A DNA stretch of 16,409 nt from an uncultured Spirochaetaceae bacterium (GCA_946410375.1 CAMKAB010000003.1:1-16409); one strand, 5' to 3'. Numbered from the stretch's first letter, positions 1-8,762 are shown. Program-made: numbers and translations. Notes: generated from the letters alone by a model not told the origin.

Positions 1-58
1 CCCTCTCCGGCATACTTTCCCGCGAAGCTTGCCATTCAAAGACAATCTTTCCTTTCAT
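1..58 (-). CDS. Possible 5' end of an unidentified gene, cut by the window edge
   Basis: An ATG at 58-56 opens a frame reading MKGKIVFEWQASRESMPER that runs to the window edge without a stop. It begins 30 bases after the stop of the metallopeptidase gene on the same strand, so it could be the next gene of one transcript. A TTG at 73-71 is an alternative start; an in-frame TGA at 79-77 limits the frame upstream. No strong Shine-Dalgarno is visible. Only 19 residues can be read and no family can be assigned. It could also be a chance open frame. Confidence 0.35.
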   Translation of the reverse strand, partial: MKGKIVFEWQASRESMPER

Positions 59-87
59 GCGCGCTTTTCGCAAGAATCACAAGCCGT

Positions 88-792
88 TTAATCGCGCCGC
101 CGGCTACTGCTTACAAGGAGAACAAACCTGAGCAAATATGCAAGAGACGTGGCAAGAGCCGCCACATAGGTGAGCGCCGCCGCAGTCAGAACCTTTTGCG
201 CACCCTTGATTTCGCTGCTATCCAGCAATCCCAGCGTCCTAATCTGCTGAAGCGCCCTCCGGCTTGCGTTAAACTCCACAGGCAAAGTAATAAGCTGAAA
301 AAGTGTGCTAAGCGAATACAAAGCCACACCCGCATAAGCAAGAGCGATAAACTTTTCCGACGTCGCACCCAAAATCAAACCGATGATAATAAGCGGAATG
401 GAAAGTTTTGAGCCGATATTCGTTGCCGGAATTATGGCGTTTCTCAGTTTTATCCACGGATAATGCTCTTTATACTGAATCACATGCCCTATTTCATGGC
501 AAGCCACGCCGATAGCCGCCACCGAGCGGTCTCCGTAGACGCTGTCGGAAAGCCTCACAACCCTGTTTGTCGGGTCAAAGTGATCAGTCAGTTCTCCTCT
601 CACCCGCTCAACGGGAATATCGCCAATCCCGTTCGCACTCATAACGCGCATAGCCGCCATCGCCCCGGTGAGCCCGTTTGACGCCTCCAGCCCCTGATAT
701 TTATTAAACGTTGATTTTACCTTATAGCTCGCCCATGTTGCAAAAAGAACCGCAGGAAGCACAAGCACCAAATATGATAAATCGTATCCCAT
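88..792 (-). CDS. yugP: YugP-type membrane zinc metallopeptidase (Zn_peptidase_2)
   Basis: A 234-residue integral membrane protein predicted to be a zinc-dependent peptidase of the YugP family (Pfam Zn_peptidase_2), whose substrates are not known. The zinc-binding motif HEIGH is at residues 99-103, and the family motif PVEFNASRRA (about 171-180) supplies the likely third zinc ligand, Glu173. The family block preceding the active site, GELTDHFDPTNRVVRLSDSVY, is clear around residues 66-86. Hydrophobic segments at about 6-24, 130-148, 150-170 and 203-227 fit a membrane protein. The ATG at 792 is chosen because GGAG stands seven bases before it and the protein then begins like other YugP proteins. 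The frame continues open for 49 more codons upstream, but that part has no family similarity. It is separated from the defence-like operon upstream by about 410 bases. Confidence 0.93.
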   Translation of the reverse strand: MGYDLSYLVLVLPAVLFATWASYKVKSTFNKYQGLEASNGLTGAMAAMRVMSANGIGDIPVERVRGELTDHFDPTNRVVRLSDSVYGDRSVAAIGVACHEIGHVIQYKEHYPWIKLRNAIIPATNIGSKLSIPLIIIGLILGATSEKFIALAYAGVALYSLSTLFQLITLPVEFNASRRALQQIRTLGLLDSSEIKGAQKVLTAAALTYVAALATSLAYLLRFVLLVSSSRRRD

Positions 793-1202
793 AATATTTC
801 TCCGGTATTCCAGTACTATATCATAACAATACCACACAAACACCAAAAACACCACAAAACCGTTTATCGTTTTTAAATGTTCTTCAAATTTCCCCATCAA
901 GCATACTTGAAACATCAGTGCAAACATTTCTTTGAACAAATTTCTTGAGAATACTTTATAAATTCACTACGCCTTTTAAATCATACTCTTTAATCAAACA
1001 CTTAAAAGATTCCTGTTTTTCCGCCAATGCTTAAATTAGACACATGTCCACTCATGCCATTACGATCTCTTCCTAAAAAGAATTCGTGAAAAGTTATTAA
1101 TTTGGCGTTTTCATTCTTATTTTTACAAAGATTCTAACCATATTTTATATACTAAATTATACTAAAAATTACAAACTGACTCTCCTTTATTTAGCTGCAT
1201 AA
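793..1202. other. Gene-poor AT-rich gap between the metallopeptidase and the ATPase/HEPN operon
   Basis: About 410 bases without an intact gene. The part nearest 793 is an open extension of the metallopeptidase frame that lies upstream of that gene's ribosome binding site. The part at 956-1133 reads like pieces of a small protein in two frames (annotated separately). The stretch 1134-1202 is very AT-rich and sits directly after the TGA stop of the HEPN-type gene. I see no tRNA, no convincing terminator and no clear promoter. Confidence 0.6.
956..1133 (-). pseudogene. Possible remnant of a small unidentified ORF
   Basis: On the minus strand one frame is open from just after a TAG (1136-1134) to a TAA (1004-1002) and includes LITFHEFFLGRDRNGMSGHV and then SNLSIGGKTGIF. 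A second frame between stops at 1033-1031 and 958-956 reads ALAEKQESFKCLIKEYDLKG and then VVNL. Joining the two with a one-base shift near 1031 gives a protein-like C-terminus (…GHVSNL-KALAEKQESFKC…). No start codon with a ribosome site is present and no family is recognised. This may be a decayed gene trailing the defence operon, or simply chance open frames. Confidence 0.22.
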
Positions 1203-2369
1203 TCATATCTTATCCAAAAGTTTTCTTACTTGTTCCGGATTACAAATTGAAATATGAGCAATTGCATTTCTGCATTCGTGTAAAAATCTAATACGATTCC
1301 GGTCAGCTTCATCCGGAATATACAACATATAGTAATTAGGTTCCCGCTCCTGCTTATAACTCATCATATAACATAAAGTACCTAACTCCACTTCCATAGA
1401 ATCTGTAACTTGCTTACCATACTGAGTAATATGATTATCCATAAGAGCCTGATTTATTTCATTTCTATACTTTTTGATTAGTTCTATTCTCTCCATCTCT
1501 ATGATTGGAAAAAGGATCTGAACCTGCGCAACCCAAATTCTATGTTCTAGTTTTGAATGCTCATTATTCCTGTATAGCCATAACACATGATTTGAACCGG
1601 ATTCTTCTCCACGCCGTACAAACTCCTTCATCTCGGCAATACGAGCTATTCCATCGATAGCTGATTCTTTTCTGAAATCCACTTCATGCAAGAGCCTCTC
1701 AGATACTTCAGCGTCTACATCACAAACCGTTGCAACAGTTGTTGAAATATACTTTTTCCACTTATCTGAACCATAGGCAATTTCTTCATCCTCGTCCAAA
1801 ATAAAGCTATTAAGGAGTTGTACATCATAGTTATTCACACATTCGCTAAAATCAATATATTCAATAAATTTGCTCTCCAGAGAATTCACCTTACCTCGAA
1901 CTTCCAAAACAAATAGACCTTCAGAAGCAGTTTTCGGTGTAAATCCTTTGCAAAACTTAATCCACTTATTAGCCGTTTCTCCTCCAAGCCCTTTAATCCA
2001 TAGTATTCTATTCTTGATGACATTCTTCTGCGCAATATATTCCTGGATGCTGACCTTCGACCTTTCCCTATAACCTTTTGATATCGCTGAAGAAGCATAT
2101 CTTTGTAGTAGAAATCGTCCTGGTTCTAAGTCTTCTTGATTATCATCTACTACATCGATAGATTCTATCACAACACCTCTTGAGTCAGTTCTTTCCTTAA
2201 ATGCTGTATTGATAGAAATTCTCATAGAATATCTCCACGGCAAATCAGATGGAATCTTAAGAATAACCATCTTATCCTCAAGGAGAGCATTGACAACTTT
2301 TTCAACAACAATATGCGCTCCTGTAATATTATTCCACCAGAACTCCTCCCAAGGAACATTAATCATCAT
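1203..2369 (-). CDS. Putative HEPN-type effector protein, partner of the giant ATPase
   Basis: A 388-residue protein not recognised as a whole. The last helix reads RIRFLHECRNAIAHISIC. R367-N368-A-I-A-H372 fits the R-x4-H (often RN-x3-H) catalytic motif of HEPN domains, which in many toxin and abortive-infection proteins form a ribonuclease active site at a dimer interface. A helix with E328-L-G-T precedes it, as expected for a HEPN bundle. The N-terminal half (about 1-190) alternates hydrophobic strands and helices (MVILKIP, RILWIKGLGG, GLFVLEVRG) and may be a degenerate NTPase-like fold without a P-loop; this is a guess. Its ATG overlaps the TGA of the upstream ATPase gene (ATGA), with GAGGAGG four bases before the start, so translation is probably coupled and the two proteins likely work as a unit. 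RNase activity is inferred from the motif only. Confidence 0.75.
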   Translation of the reverse strand: MMINVPWEEFWWNNITGAHIVVEKVVNALLEDKMVILKIPSDLPWRYSMRISINTAFKERTDSRGVVIESIDVVDDNQEDLEPGRFLLQRYASSAISKGYRERSKVSIQEYIAQKNVIKNRILWIKGLGGETANKWIKFCKGFTPKTASEGLFVLEVRGKVNSLESKFIEYIDFSECVNNYDVQLLNSFILDEDEEIAYGSDKWKKYISTTVATVCDVDAEVSERLLHEVDFRKESAIDGIARIAEMKEFVRRGEESGSNHVLWLYRNNEHSKLEHRIWVAQVQILFPIIEMERIELIKKYRNEINQALMDNHITQYGKQVTDSMEVELGTLCYMMSYKQEREPNYYMLYIPDEADRNRIRFLHECRNAIAHISICNPEQVRKLLDKI

Positions 2370-5300
2370 TGAGCCTCCTCGTTGTTACTGACGATATCTT
2401 CTTCCAATTTCTCAATATTCTCACCAATGATGTCTACAAATGAATTCCTTCTCAGTCTGTAAAGGTCACGATTTTCATCAGGCTTACCCAAAATTCCCAT
2501 CTCCACCATTTCATCAAGCAGGTTGATGTAATCCTCCTTAGATTCATTTTCAAGACAATGAATCTCGTATTCCTTAGCCATATTCATAATTTCATCAACA
2601 GAGAATCCACGCCAAGAGCCTGCCAGCCTATCATCCTCATAGTAGTGATAAAGCATAGTGATACACCTTGCAATCATGAAGTATCTCTGATCCAATTCAA
2701 GTGACAAACGAAACTTATCCTTAATACTCTTATTCAGATCTGATGAACTCATAACAGTTCCAAGCTGCTCTTTCTGCAGAGTAAAAGGAGGATTACCATC
2801 TGCCGCACTATAATACTTAGAATACTGAGCTGTTAAAGTCTCCACCAACATATATCCGAAGAACTGAAGAATACCTGGATAATAATTTGTGTTTGTAAGT
2901 ATTGTTTCAAGATGAGGATATCTGTCAATCTGGAAGCCTAGATAACGGAGAGGTCTTGATATCAATTGCAAAGCATCCGTAGGTGACAGCGGCTTAATAC
3001 AAAGCGGTATCCCTAGCTGCCCGAAAATACCATTAGCTCTTGTTGCATTCTTAGCTCGGTATACATTATGCAACCCGGCAATAACAAATTTAAATTTATT
3101 CTTCGTATCTCGTTTCAAATCGACAAGCGGCAGAATTGGTTCATATGCAACATCGGCTATTGAAGCAAGGAAATCATCCACTTCATCTATCAAAAGAAGC
3201 ATTGATGTAATCATTTTACTGTGGAATAGGTCATTGATAGCAGTACACATTTCCTTGATTGTATTACATGTTGGAAGTATAATCCGTCCATCGCACTTAT
3301 TATTGATATCGAGAACAATTGTTTCTACTACTTTTCTCTCATTTTTTTTCCGACTGATTGTTGTATAGACAGCAAACTCATTATCCGCTGGCTTCGAACA
3401 TCTGCTTTCCGCTCTCTCCAAAAGAGCTGTTTTACCAAGCTGGCGTCCACCATAAACTACGCATGCTCCATTAGGATCAATTATTGTAGCAAGTTCCTGT
3501 GTTCTTCCGCAAAACATCTCATCTGATGTTGGTCCTCCATCTCTTACAAATGGCTGATACTTTGAATAAGGTAATGTACACTTAAGCATAGCCGGCATAC
3601 GCTCTGTTATCTGATGAAGTGCAAGATACAGGAACAAAACCTGATCGATAAGCAGGAACGGATTCTGCCCAGAGGTCGTATGGAAAATCTCTCCGATTAA
3701 CCTTCTAGACTCAGCATTTAAGGCTCTGTCAAGCAAGACAATTGATATATCACCGAGATCAAGATTTGAAACAGTATCCACTAATTGTTTTTCCGTATAA
3801 TTTCCATAAAGCATTATTACATTTATTGGAGATTTTATCTGTGTGCCAAAAGAAGCAATCGGATGACGGTAATCTGCCATACTCTTTGGTGTCTGGCGCA
3901 CAGTAATCTTAAACACTTCTTCTTTCTCTATTCTTGTACGCTCTGCATCAATTACATCGAAGCCCAAACCTGCAAATAGAGTTTTTATCTGAGACTGAGT
4001 AACTCTATCTTTCCTCTTAGGCCAATTAACCACAAGATTTCTACTGTCTTCTTTTTGTCGGCTTGTCCAGTCCTTCGGCATATTACGTTCAACATAATTC
4101 CATCCGAAATTGCTCAGATTCTTACCGTTATTTCTTGTACACTCCCGGAACAAGGGATCAAAAATCAAAGGATCAATAAAATTACTGAAGTAATCGAAAT
4201 CGTGGAGGATAACATCATCATCCAATTCCATTTCTCCACACTCAAATCTGTTTATATATTCTTCTGTTACCGCAAAATTCATTTCTTCTTCAAGAAGACG
4301 ATTTGCTTCCTTAAGAAGAGAGGATTCCAGGTTCTTCTTCAGACAAGAGTCCAGCCTACTCCTAAGTTGCTTTTTCCTGCCCTTTGCAAACTCGGTCATC
4401 TGCTTCTCCAACGCACCAAGGAATCGTCTCCAGCAGGCGAAATCCATTGCTTCATAAAAACTCGTTTTATACTGATTAACAATTCCAATCAAATTTTCCT
4501 TTTCTGTTTCATTGATTTGATTGTATGTATAAGCAAGTTCTAATTTTTCTTGGAATCTTGTAGTTCTATCATTAGCTGAATCAATAGCATCCTTCAACTG
4601 TTCATCCGATATAGTATAAATGTCGTCATCATCTTCCAAAAACTTACCAAGCATCTCAAGCTGGTGAAGATTGTCCTTTAATCCCTCTTCATCTGCCTTA
4701 TCATCAAGATTGTCTCCCATGATCTCAGCCATTACATCACTAACGGCTTTCTTAGGACTCACAATATGACGAAGAACATTTCTCCAAGGCTCATAATACT
4801 TCACATGAACAAGATCAGGAGCAATAATCGGAATTCCATCATCGTCAACCGTAATTATTCCCGTATATAAAAACTCAGAATATATTTTAAGTTTCACAAC
4901 CTGTCCATTCAAATACTGCTGCATATATGCTAATGTCCATGCCAAGATGTTCGCATTTTTCAGATTTCTCCATGTTGAATTTTTCTGAATTTCCTGAATC
5001 ATCTTTATCAACTCAGATCGCAAAATCTTAAGCCTTGAAATATTCTGCTTTCGATTGGTCATATTATTGATATGCTCGACCCACTTCAACATAATTTCCA
5101 GTCTTACATTATACTGTTTAAGCGCCTGCTCTCTTGCGGCATACTCCAATTCAAATTTTTTTTGATTTGCTTTGTTCCAAGCACTACTCAGAGCATCTTC
5201 TATCTTTACATTAGACAAACTTAAAGTTCCTTCATGTTCATCACAATAATTACGGAGAACCGTTTCAACAAAACCAACGTCATCTTTCTCCTGCTTGTTT

Positions 5301-7738
5301 TCACTTATGATAATCATACAATGATGAAGATCACTTCCTTTACCAAAGCAATTCGAATACATCGGACGAAGAGATTTCAATCTTTTTGTTGGATCTATTA
5401 CTTTAAGATATTCACTAGCAGACCTTCCAAGTTCATTTATAAACTTCTCTCTCTCCTCCTCATCGCCAAGCAGAGAAACAAAAGCAGGCGAAAATCCTAC
5501 GGTAGCAACATCTTTTACAGCCATGAGTTTATTAAAAAGAGGCTTAAATGCTGAAAAATCTTTAAAATAATCATCATAATGTTGAAAGAAAAACTCCGTC
5601 TGATTCTTCATTCCATAATCAAAAGGCATGCCTGGCAAAAGCATCGCAAACATATATGCAGACAGCATGATTGCCGAATCGCAACTTGACGGATCTAAAA
5701 AAACAGAGGACATAAACTCAGATGTATAAACGCACTCATTCAACATCAAGTTTGAAGCAAGCCTGAGTTGAGCAGAAAGCTTATAACTTTCCACATAATC
5801 CTTTGGAACTCCGTTTTCTTTAGTAACGACATCCCCTACAGCTTTTGCGAAAACAATCGTTTGAGAAATAATTGCTGATAAGTCTTCTTTTTGAGCTACC
5901 TCTCTATTTAACAGCTGTTCCATTACTGTGCAGAATTCTTTATCGTTAGGAGCGATTTCTTTTCTTAACAGAGATTCAACAGAAATATCTTCTGAAACAT
6001 CAATATCATCTTCTTTATCCGCAACCTTTTGCTCCAATGCAAAGGTTTCTTTTTTTATTACTGATAAACTAACCTCATTTTCTTGTTCTTTATGCCTCTC
6101 TGGTTGCTTTTCGGATTTCTGTTCTATTTCATCAATCGTTTCACTCTTAATAGATTTTTCCATATTACCAGATTCTTTCTCAAGGGGACTAATAGACTGA
6201 TTATCATAGACAAATATCTTCTTATCTCCAATCATAAGCGTAGTGTCTATTTCTTTATCATTTCCAATAACAAGGATTCCTTCATCATCCTTGATTTCTT
6301 CGCTAACTCCTTCAGGATCATAGAGACAACAATTTATGGTCTCTCCATCCTTTATAACATCAATTCGATAATAATATTCCTTCCATTTAATAGAAGATAC
6401 TATTTTCCGATACTCTTTCTCCTCCAAGATTCCCTTTACTCCGTAAAGATATTCAACAAGCCGATCATTATTTCTAATAAATATATTCACAATATTTTTA
6501 TCTATTTCAGCCTCTGTTTTAATCTCTACCTCACCAAAAGAAAGACACCAAAACTTAGACATCTTTGAGGAGATACTGTCTTTTTTCAAACAATCATAAC
6601 AATATGCAGACAAGCAATAAACTTCTTTGTCCTCTCCAACCTCATAACTAAAACAAGCCAAATAGCCCTTCCTCACAAGATACTCTATTGCCTCATACAC
6701 CTTTTCTTTATCCCTATCAGAATGCTCAATACAATTCATACATTCTCCGAACATATATATCTGTTTCTTGCTAAGAACACCAAGATTGGTCATTAAAGGT
6801 AAAATAAATTTCGTCTCTTTATGAATTTTCGCAATTTTAGCTAATTCTTTCTTAAATGAAGTTGCACTCGGATTTCCTCTTTTTGGCTTGTTTATTGCCA
6901 CCAACAGTTCCTCTTTGTTTTCTATCTTTTCTACTAAAAACTTCTCTTTATCCGTAGGTACTCCATGTAATTCAGCATCTTTCGTAGGTCGTTCCGTTAT
7001 TTCATTGAAATTCTCCTCATCCGCACTCCTATCAATCTTTTCATTAGAAATCTCTTCTGCTACCTCCTTCACGTTCCCTATAGTCGTATCTTCTGCATCA
7101 CATTTATTCTCTGTCAATTTAACAGCCGACTCGTCGCTTTTAATTTCTATCTTTAGATTATTATCTATGAAATAAAGCCCTCCGCTCAGTCCCCATTGAA
7201 CCTCTCTAGGATAATGCTTGTCAATTTCCTTTAATAATTTATAACGCTCCTGATTATTCTTTTCTATAGCTTCTAGAAAAAGCTCAAAAGCCTCCATTTC
7301 TGAAAGCATCTGTTCAACATTTTCCTTAGAGAGGGTCTTTAACACTTCTGCAGCCTTTTTCTTAAAAGGGATAACCGCAGTTTCATATTCGGTAATAAGT
7401 GACTTCACTTTTAGAAACTTTTGTAAAACACCCTCTACTTTTTCAAGCTGAAGTTCAATTCTACGTCTCTTGCTATTTGCAACTGCCTCAATATATTCAA
7501 TTGCTTTACAGCCTTCACTTGGCATCTCCTCTGGATCAAGAATACTTTCTGCCTCTTCCTTAAGCTTATTATATTTTTCTATAAGACTATCCATTTCTGA
7601 ATAATATAATCGCAGTTCATCCTTATTCGGAACTCTTCCATCTGAAACCTTAGCAAGAATATCTGAGAGCCTATTCTGTACACAAACAGACTGTTTATTA
7701 AAAAAATTCAAAAGTTCCTTCATTTTATGCTCTTCCAT
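2366..7738 (-). CDS. Giant (1790 aa) coiled-coil protein with C-terminal ATPase_2/STAND-like P-loop NTPase
   Basis: The C-terminal third is an ATP-binding module. FCGRTQELATI (1409-1419) matches the 'F-x-GR-x-x-E-L' lead-in of ATPase_2/MNS-STAND NTPases. Walker A is GGRQLGKT (1430-1437) and Walker B is LLLIDEVDDF (1514-1523, D1518/E1519). FVIAGLHNV (1551-1559) fits a sensor-1 strand, YPGILQFFGYMLVE (1620-1633) the family's lid helix, and about 1680-1785 may be a winged helix. The front two thirds are unassigned: charged coiled coil at about 40-170, a Cys/Tyr patch near 375-385, a Lys/Glu-rich linker at about 515-585, and a mostly helical body at about 590-1230. The segment 1245-1395, with SIVLLDRALN and FLLIDQVLFLYLA, looks like a separate alpha/beta domain. 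The start has AGGAG ten bases upstream; Met6 is an alternative. It is the first gene of an overlapping pair with the HEPN-type gene. A sensor or regulator role in phage defence is inferred. The gene is more AT-rich than the flanking housekeeping genes, suggesting transfer. Confidence 0.9.
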   Translation of the reverse strand: MEEHKMKELLNFFNKQSVCVQNRLSDILAKVSDGRVPNKDELRLYYSEMDSLIEKYNKLKEEAESILDPEEMPSEGCKAIEYIEAVANSKRRRIELQLEKVEGVLQKFLKVKSLITEYETAVIPFKKKAAEVLKTLSKENVEQMLSEMEAFELFLEAIEKNNQERYKLLKEIDKHYPREVQWGLSGGLYFIDNNLKIEIKSDESAVKLTENKCDAEDTTIGNVKEVAEEISNEKIDRSADEENFNEITERPTKDAELHGVPTDKEKFLVEKIENKEELLVAINKPKRGNPSATSFKKELAKIAKIHKETKFILPLMTNLGVLSKKQIYMFGECMNCIEHSDRDKEKVYEAIEYLVRKGYLACFSYEVGEDKEVYCLSAYCYDCLKKDSISSKMSKFWCLSFGEVEIKTEAEIDKNIVNIFIRNNDRLVEYLYGVKGILEEKEYRKIVSSIKWKEYYYRIDVIKDGETINCCLYDPEGVSEEIKDDEGILVIGNDKEIDTTLMIGDKKIFVYDNQSISPLEKESGNMEKSIKSETIDEIEQKSEKQPERHKEQENEVSLSVIKKETFALEQKVADKEDDIDVSEDISVESLLRKEIAPNDKEFCTVMEQLLNREVAQKEDLSAIISQTIVFAKAVGDVVTKENGVPKDYVESYKLSAQLRLASNLMLNECVYTSEFMSSVFLDPSSCDSAIMLSAYMFAMLLPGMPFDYGMKNQTEFFFQHYDDYFKDFSAFKPLFNKLMAVKDVATVGFSPAFVSLLGDEEEREKFINELGRSASEYLKVIDPTKRLKSLRPMYSNCFGKGSDLHHCMIIISENKQEKDDVGFVETVLRNYCDEHEGTLSLSNVKIEDALSSAWNKANQKKFELEYAAREQALKQYNVRLEIMLKWVEHINNMTNRKQNISRLKILRSELIKMIQEIQKNSTWRNLKNANILAWTLAYMQQYLNGQVVKLKIYSEFLYTGIITVDDDGIPIIAPDLVHVKYYEPWRNVLRHIVSPKKAVSDVMAEIMGDNLDDKADEEGLKDNLHQLEMLGKFLEDDDDIYTISDEQLKDAIDSANDRTTRFQEKLELAYTYNQINETEKENLIGIVNQYKTSFYEAMDFACWRRFLGALEKQMTEFAKGRKKQLRSRLDSCLKKNLESSLLKEANRLLEEEMNFAVTEEYINRFECGEMELDDDVILHDFDYFSNFIDPLIFDPLFRECTRNNGKNLSNFGWNYVERNMPKDWTSRQKEDSRNLVVNWPKRKDRVTQSQIKTLFAGLGFDVIDAERTRIEKEEVFKITVRQTPKSMADYRHPIASFGTQIKSPINVIMLYGNYTEKQLVDTVSNLDLGDISIVLLDRALNAESRRLIGEIFHTTSGQNPFLLIDQVLFLYLALHQITERMPAMLKCTLPYSKYQPFVRDGGPTSDEMFCGRTQELATIIDPNGACVVYGGRQLGKTALLERAESRCSKPADNEFAVYTTISRKKNERKVVETIVLDINNKCDGRIILPTCNTIKEMCTAINDLFHSKMITSMLLLIDEVDDFLASIADVAYEPILPLVDLKRDTKNKFKFVIAGLHNVYRAKNATRANGIFGQLGIPLCIKPLSPTDALQLISRPLRYLGFQIDRYPHLETILTNTNYYPGILQFFGYMLVETLTAQYSKYYSAADGNPPFTLQKEQLGTVMSSSDLNKSIKDKFRLSLELDQRYFMIARCITMLYHYYEDDRLAGSWRGFSVDEIMNMAKEYEIHCLENESKEDYINLLDEMVEMGILGKPDENRDLYRLRRNSFVDIIGENIEKLEEDIVSNNEEAQ

Positions 7739-7748
7739 TGTCTACTTT

Positions 7749-7753
7749 CTCCT
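7749..7753 (-). promoter_or_regulatory. Ribosome binding site of the giant ATPase gene
   Basis: AGGAG ends ten bases before the ATG at 7738. It favours this ATG over Met6 as the start. Confidence 0.6.
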
Positions 7754-7781
7754 GCATATTATCCAAAGTTAACAAAGACCT

Positions 7782-7810
7782 ATTATATATAAGGCCTTTT
7801 TTATCATTCT
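7782..7810 (-). promoter_or_regulatory. Possible promoter of the ATPase/HEPN operon
   Basis: On the minus strand a perfect TATAAT (7787-7782) stands about 44 bases before the ATPase start codon, giving a short leader that includes the ribosome site. The hexamer 17 bases further upstream (AGAATG, 7810-7805) is a poor -35 match. The region is AT-rich, so a chance match is possible. Confidence 0.3.
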
Positions 7811-7896
7811 TATCTTACATGCCTGAAATTTCAAGCCTTTTCCAAATATCGATAAATTATTTTATATCGTTTTAACTTCTGCTTACAGCCATACTC

Positions 7897-8762
7897 TTAT
7901 TCCGTCTTGTCGGCCTTGTCTTCAAGCTGCTGTTGATCAAAATAATCTTTTGCATTAAGCGGAGATACAATTTTCTTGCCTGTTTCCATTTCCGGTTTTT
8001 CGCGGGCTTCTTTGGCAATTGTTCCGCATCGACGAGCTGTGTCTGCATGTTCCGCAAAGTTCTGCGGATTGCGAGCTTTTGAAATATCGGTGGTAGCCAT
8101 TTCGGCAAGCATTTTCAGGACCAGTTCCTGATTCGTCATATTATCTCGAAGATTTTCTTTTTTTAGCCCCTTATACTCTTTGTACTGCCCAGTTGTTTTA
8201 CCAGACCATGTTTTATAAATAATGTCCGTGAGAGTTGCAAACTGCACGCCTTCCTTAAGACCGTATTTTTTCCATTCATCTGTAAGGTCTTTTCTGATTT
8301 CTATTGATTTAAGACGCTGATTTATCCAGTTCTCAGAATATCCCAATGCCTTGTATTCTGCTAAAGCCCTATGGATTCCCTGCTCTAGGTCATGCATTTC
8401 ATCCAATCTTTCTTTTGCAACCTGTGCCATCCATAATTTAAAAGGTTCTGCTTTCGGAGACGGAATTGATTGTATTAGACGAAGAATGCCTTGTACATCA
8501 AGACAGTCCGTTTTATAAGACTTACCGTCAGCGGCAGGCAATTTCAATCCGTGACAATTTGTCACGACCTCACTGTCTTCTGCCTTAAGTCGCTGCTTTA
8601 ATTTTCACCAGTATGCTCCGGGGTCTTTGCTTGCTGATTCCACAAGCACATTACAAACATCAACAACAGAAAAATATCATTCTTCCTCTTCGGCATTCCA
8701 TATTGTACGAACTTTCTGTTCTTCAAAAAGTCTGATTTGAGTTTTTCCTTATCAGATTCCAT
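7897..8762 (-). pseudogene. Broken BRO-N / DinD-like protein gene
   Basis: The family pairs a Bro-N domain (phage antirepressor type, DNA-binding) with a C-terminal part like that of the DNA-damage-inducible protein DinD. The intact frame from 8604 down to 7897 carries the second half of Bro-N (LIQSIPSPKAEPFKLWMAQV) and the DinD-like tail (YKGLKKENLRDNMTNQELVL). The first half is readable only through lesions. MESDKEKLK starts at 8762, then a frameshift near 8736-8745 leads into IRLFEEQKVRTIWNAEEEE. A TGA at 8679-8677 sits where the family has Trp (EEEE-*-YFSVVDV), and a second TGA at 8607-8605 follows ASKDPGAYW, before KLKQRLK. These disruptions make a full-length product unlikely; a shortened protein from the GTG at 8565 is possible but has no visible ribosome site. 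It lies 158 bases upstream of the ATPase operon on the same strand and is probably a mobile-element or defence-island remnant. Confidence 0.82.

Noticed and set aside
793..939. 49-codon upstream extension of the metallopeptidase frame, including a hydrophobic segment
   Set aside because: A good ribosome site stands directly before the ATG at 792 and YugP proteins begin at that point; the extension has no family similarity or ribosome site of its own.
4055..6568. Several long plus-strand open frames opposite the giant ATPase gene
   Set aside because: They are antisense shadows of a long, well-formed coding frame and show no motifs or ribosome sites.
8605..8679. TGA recoded as Trp or selenocysteine in the Bro-N gene
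   Set aside because: Only one of the two TGA codons replaces a conserved Trp, a frameshift is also present, and TGA ends the ATPase, HEPN and lipoprotein genes of this window, so it is a normal stop here.
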